Positions 41,101 through 47,100 of a DNA stretch of 64,000 nt are shown here, piece after piece. The translations under genes were made by a program, and so were the position numbers. The notes beneath the pieces were generated by a model. That model was given only the letters and a program-made list of their open reading frames with translations, was not told the DNA's origin and did no database searches. Within the stretch, counting starts at the first letter, position 1, and each line of letters starts with the position of its first letter. The DNA lies in contig NZ_JAIXPP010000093.1 in NCBI RefSeq assembly GCF_027486195.1, positions 62,001-126,000 on the forward strand. Reading direction: 5' to 3'. The DNA comes from Novosphingobium sp. GTDB taxonomy: Bacteria > Pseudomonadota > Alphaproteobacteria > Sphingomonadales > Sphingomonadaceae.

Positions 41101-44100
41101 CATGGACGGTGGCATCGGCTTCGATACCGCGAGCTACGCCGCCTCCGCCAGCGCGGTCACCGTCACGCTCGGCGGCGCGGCAGGCAGCCGCGGCGATGCG
41201 GCGGGCGATACGCTCGTCAGTATCGAGCAACTGATCGGCTCGGCCTTCGACGACCGCCTCACCGGTTCTGCCGCGAACGAGACCTTGCGGGCCGGCGCCG
41301 GCAATGACGTCGTGAGCGGCGGCGATGGTGACGACCAGCTGTTCGGCGATGCGGGCGACGATACGCTCGTCGGCGGCACCGGCGCAGATGCGCTCGATGG
41401 CGGCGCCGGCTTCGATACCGTGTCCTACGCCACATCGCTCGGTGCGGTCACGATCAACCTCGATGGCAGCGCTTCGGGCGGCGGCGATGCGGACGGCGAT
41501 GCGATCACCAATGTCGAGCGGGTCATCGGCTCGGACTTCAACGATGTGTTCAATGGCTCCGCCACTGCCGATCAGATCGAAGGCGGCGCGGGCGATGACG
41601 TGTTCAATGCAAGCGCCGGGGCCGATGTGCTCACCGGTGGCGGCGGGTTCGATACCGCCGATTACAGCGCAAGCAGCGCCGGCATCACCGTGCGCATGGA
41701 TGGCACGGCCTCGGCGGGCGGGCTCGCCGAAGGTGATGTGCTGGCGGGCATCGAGAAGGTTATCGGTACGGCCCTTGCCGATACCGTGACAGGCTCCGCC
41801 GCAGCCGACACGATCCTTGGGCAGGACGGCAACGATACGCTGTCCGGCGGCGCGGGGGCAGACACTCTGCTCGGCGGTACCGGCGATGATATCCTGATCG
41901 GCGGTGCCGGTGCCGACGTGCTCGATGGCGGTGCAGGCTTCGATACCGCCGACTATTCCGGCGCGACCTCCGCCGTCGCCGCGCGCATGGACCGCGTTAC
42001 CGGCACGCTTGGCGATGGCCTCGGCGATGTCCTTGACGGCATCGAACGTCTGGTCGGTTCGGCCCTCGCCGATAGCCTGCTGGGCTCGGCAGACGCCGAT
42101 GCCATCGAGGGCGGCGCGGGTGACGACCTGATCCAGGGCGCGGCGGGCGATGATGCGCTGCTGGGCGGTAGCGGCAACGATGTGATCGAAGGCGGCCTTG
42201 GTGCAGACCGCATCGACGGCGGCGCCGACACCGATATCGCGGACTACGCGAAATCCGCAGCAGGCGTCACGGTCGCCAGCGATGGCAGCGCGGGCAGTGG
42301 CGGCGATGCGGCGGGCGATGTGCTCACCGGCATCGAGACCATCCGCGGCTCGGCCTTTGCCGATACGCTTGGCGGCAGTGCAGGCGCGGATACGCTGTTC
42401 GGCCAGTTGGGCGACGATGTGCTCGCCGGGCTCGGCGGGGCGGACGTCCTCACTGGCGGCGAAGGCTTCGATACCGCCGATTACTCGGCCTCGGCCAGCG
42501 CGGTTGTCGTCGATCTTGGCGCGGGCACCGGCAGCGCGGGCGATGCGGCGGGCGATCTGCTCAGCGGGATCGAGCGCGTGGTCGGCTCGGCGCTGGCCGA
42601 CAGCCTGACCGGCTCCGGCAATGCCGACACTCTCGAAGGTGGCAGCGGCGATGATCAGCTGAACGGCGGCGCCGGGGCAGACACGCTGCTGGGCAGCGCG
42701 GGCAACGATACGCTGATCGGCGGCAGCGGCGGTGACATTCTCGACGGCGGCGACGGTTTCGATACTGCAGACTATAGCGCCAACACGCAGGGTATCTCGG
42801 TCTACAACAATGGCGTGGATCAGGGCTCTGGCGGCGCGGCAACTGGCGATCTGCTGATCGGCATCGAACGTGTGCTCGGCTCCGCATTCGCCGATACCCT
42901 CGTGGGCGGCACGGCGGATGAAACGCTTGTCGGCAACGATGGCAACGATGTGATCGAAGGCGGGTCCGGCGCCGATGTGATCGATGGCGGCGCGGGCTTT
43001 GATACCGCATCCTATGCCCATGCCGCAGCAGCGGTCACTGTCAGCATCGGGGCTGGCGGGGCCAGCGGAAGTGGCAGCGCGGGCGAAGCGGCGGGCGATG
43101 TCCTCATCGGCATCGATCGGCTGGTCGGATCGGACCATGCCGATACGCTGATCGGCGGCGCGGCGGTCGATACCCTCGAAGGTGGGGAGGGCGATGACAC
43201 GCTCGTCGCGGGCGCGGGCATCGATACCATGATCGGCGGGAGCGGCAACGATACGGCCGACTATTCGGGCGCGGGCGGCGGGATCGCCATCGCGCTCGAC
43301 GGCAGCGCCGGCATCGGCGATATCGCTGCGGGCGATCGGCTCACCGAGATCGAAGGCGTGCTCGGCTCGGCCTTTGCCGATACGATCACAGGCGCTTTCT
43401 CCAACGATACGCTGAGCGGCGGCGGAGGTGACGATACCCTCTCCGGCGGCAACGGGGCCGACCGGATCCTTGGCGGCGCGGGCAACGATCTCCTTTCGGG
43501 CGACGGCGGTGCCGACGTGCTCGATGGCGGCACGGGCATCGATACCGTGAGCTACGCAGGTTCGGTCGGCGCGGTCATTGTCGATCTTGCCGCGGGCACC
43601 GCGACCGGCGGCGATGCGGCGGGGGATACCTTCATCGCAATCGAGCGCTTCACCGGCTCGCGCGGCGGCGATACCTTCGTCGGCGCGGGCGGGGACGACT
43701 GGTTCGACGGCTTCGACGGCAACGACACGCTGTCCGGCGGCGGCGGCAACGATACGCTGCTCGGCGGGATCGGGGATGATACCATCGCGGGCGGTGCCGG
43801 GGCCGATACCATTGACGGCGGGGCAGGCTTCGATACGGCCGATTATTCCGCCTCCGCCGCTGGGGTCACGATCCAAACCGGCGGGACATCGAGCGGCGGC
43901 GATGCCGAAGGCGATACGCTGGCCAATATCGAGCGCGTCACCGGCTCGGCCTTTGCCGATCGCTTCGAGGGCCGCAGCGCGGACGAGGCATTCGTCGGCG
44001 GCGCGGGTGATGATGTGTTCGTCGCCTCGGGCGGGGCGGACATCTATCGCGGCGATGCCGGCAATGACGCGGCCGATTATTCCGCGTCCACCAGCAGCGG

Positions 44101-47100
44101 CATGGTCATCTACATGGATGGCGGCTTCGGCGCGATCGGCGATGCGGCAGGCGACCGCCTGTTCGATATCGAAACGGTCATCGGCTCGGCGCAAAACGAC
44201 ACGATCTACGCCGGCGCCTCCGGCTCGACCATCCAGGCAGGTGGCGGCAATGACACGCTGATCGGCGCAGACGGGGCGGACCTGCTCGACGGTGGTGCGG
44301 GCGACGACACCATCATCACCGGGCTCGGCGCCGATCAGGTCACCGGCGGGCTCGGCACCGACATTGCCGACTACCGCAACTCGAATGCTGCGGTCACCGT
44401 CGCCAACAACGGCTCGGCAGGTGTTGGCGGCTGGGCGGCGGGGGATGTCCTCTCCGGTATCGAGGTGATCTACGGCTCGGCCAACTATGGCGATACGCTG
44501 CGCGGTGGCACCACCGCGGCATCCGCTCTCTACGGCTGGGGCGGCAACGATACCTTCGTCTCGTTCAGCCAGGCCGATGCCATCGACGGCGGTACCGGCG
44601 CCGACGCCGTCGACTATTCGGCCAGCCTAGCAGGCGTGACTGTTCGCCTTGATGGCACCGCCTCGAGCGGCGGCGATGCGGAAGGCGATACAGTCATCGG
44701 CGTCGAGCGGGTGATCGGCTCGGTCCTCGCCGATACGCTGATCGGCGCCGGCTTCAACGAGACGCTGCTGGGCGGTGATGGCGACGATACTCTGATTGGC
44801 GGCGCCGGAGCGGATACGCTCGATGGCGGGGCGGGCTTCGATACGGCGGACTATTCCTCCGCCGGGGGCGTGGTCGCACGCATGGATGGTACGCCGGGCA
44901 GTGCGGGCGAGGCCAACGGCGATGTCCTGATCGGCATCGAGCGGGTGATCGGTTCGGCGCTGGCCGACGTGATCTACGGTTCGGCAGGTGCCGATACCAT
45001 CCTCGGCGGCGGCGGGGACGACGTACTCGCCCCCGGCCTCGGCGCAGATTCGCTGGATGGCGGTGCCGGGACCGATATGGTGGATTACGCCAGCTCGGCC
45101 AGCGCGCTCACCGTCAACCTGAGCGATGCCTCGCTCTCCACCGGGCTCGCCCAGGGCGATACTTACGCCAATATCGAAGTCTGGTCGCTCTCCGCGTTCA
45201 ATGACACTTTCATCGGCTCGGCCGGGGCCGAAACCGTCTACGGAAACGATGGCAACGATACGCTCGATGCCGGCGAGGGGAACGATAGCCTCTATGGCGG
45301 CAACGGCAATGATACGTTGACCGGCGGTGTGGGCGCCGATTCTATCGACGGCGGCGCCGGGATCGACACGGTCGATTACTCGGCCTCCGTGGCGGGCATC
45401 ACCATCAATCTCGGCACTGGCACAAACAACACCGGCGGCGATGCCGAAGGCGATTTCTTTGAGCCCGGCACGATAGAGAACGCGATCGGCTCAGCCAATG
45501 ACGATACGATTGTCGGCACCACCGGCGCGAACAACCTCAAGGGCGGAGCCGGGAACGATGTGATCCTCGGCGGCGCCGGCGCCGATGTCATGGACGGCGG
45601 CGCGGGCATCGATACCGTGAGCTATCTTGGTGCGACTGTCGCCGTCACCGTCAGTCTCCAGTCCGGCTCCGGCAGCGGCGGCGATGCGGCAGGCGATACG
45701 CTGACGGGTTTCGAAAACATCCAGGGCGGCAACGCCGCCGACAGGCTTACCGGCGATGGCAATGCCAACACGATCTGGGGCAGCTTCGGCGCCGACATCA
45801 TCCAAGGCGGCGCCGGGAACGACACGCTCTTCGGCGACGACGGGGACGACACGGTCGAAGGCGGAGCCGGGGCCGACGTCATGGACGGCGGGTCTGGGAC
45901 CAACACGCTGAGCTACGCATCGGCCGGATCGGCCGTGGCATTCAACCTCGGGGCCGGGACCGGCACACTCGGCGATGCCCTTGGCGATACGTTCACAAGC
46001 TTCGTCCATGCCATCGGCTCCGGCTTCAACGACACTATTGTCGGCAATCTCGCCCAGAATAATATCCGCGGCGGCAATGGCGATGATCTGATCGACGGCG
46101 CTGCCGCCAACGACGTGCTGTTCGGCGATGCGGGCAATGACACGTTTCTCGGCGGCGCCGGCACCGATTCCATGGATGGCGGCGCGGGGACCGATACGGT
46201 CGACTATTCCGCGGCAAGCGTTGCCGTGATCGCCGACCTCACCGCCGCAATCGGCTCGGCAGGCGATGCTCTGGGCGACGTCTACGTCAGTATCGAGAAC
46301 CTCACCGGCACGGCCTTTGGCGACACGCTCTACGGCAACAGCAGCAACAATGTGCTGACCGGCGGTGATGGCGATGATGCCCTGATCGGGCTTGCCGGCA
46401 ACGACACCATCCTTGGCGGCAACGGCAACGATCGCATCTCGGGCGGTACCGGGGCCGATGTGCTGGACGGCGGCGCGGGCACCAATACGCTGTTTTACGG
46501 CACCAACCCCCTCAACCCGGAAAGCGTCTCGGTCACCACCGGCGTTACCATCAATCTCGACGGCGTCACGCTCGGCGTGGGCGGGGATGCCGCTGGCGAT
46601 ACCTACAAGAACTTCCAGTTCATCTATCTCACCAACCAGAACGACAGCGTGACCGGCACGGCCGCCGCTGAATGGTTCCGCGGCCTTGGCGGGGCAGATG
46701 CGATCAACGGCGGCGGCGGCATCGATACAGCGAGTTATTACGGTTCGACCTTGGGGGTCACTGTAGGGCTCGATGGCAGCGCCGGCAGCAGCGGCGAAGC
46801 GCAGGGCGATGTCCTCACCAATGTCGAGATCCTGCAAGGCACCGCCTTCGACGACACGCTTTGGGGCAGCAGCGGCAACGACACGCTTTACGGCATGGAA
46901 GGCAACGACACCTTGCGCGGCGATGCCGGCAGCGATGCGCTCGATGGCGGCAACGGGTCAGACACCGTCAGCTATGCCGCTTCGACATCGAGCGTGGTCG
47001 CCAGCCTCCTTGCCGGCAGCGGCAGCGCGGGCGATGCAGCGGGCGATAGCTACGTCAGCATCGAGAACCTCACCGGCTCGAACAGCAGCGACACGCTTTA

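Noticed and set aside
39614..44194. A 1,526-codon open frame on the minus strand inside the giant RTX gene, and a similar one at 36230-37909
   Set aside because: The periodic GC-rich codons of the RTX array keep the antisense frame open. The translation is low-complexity and matches no family, while the sense frame has clear RTX motifs.
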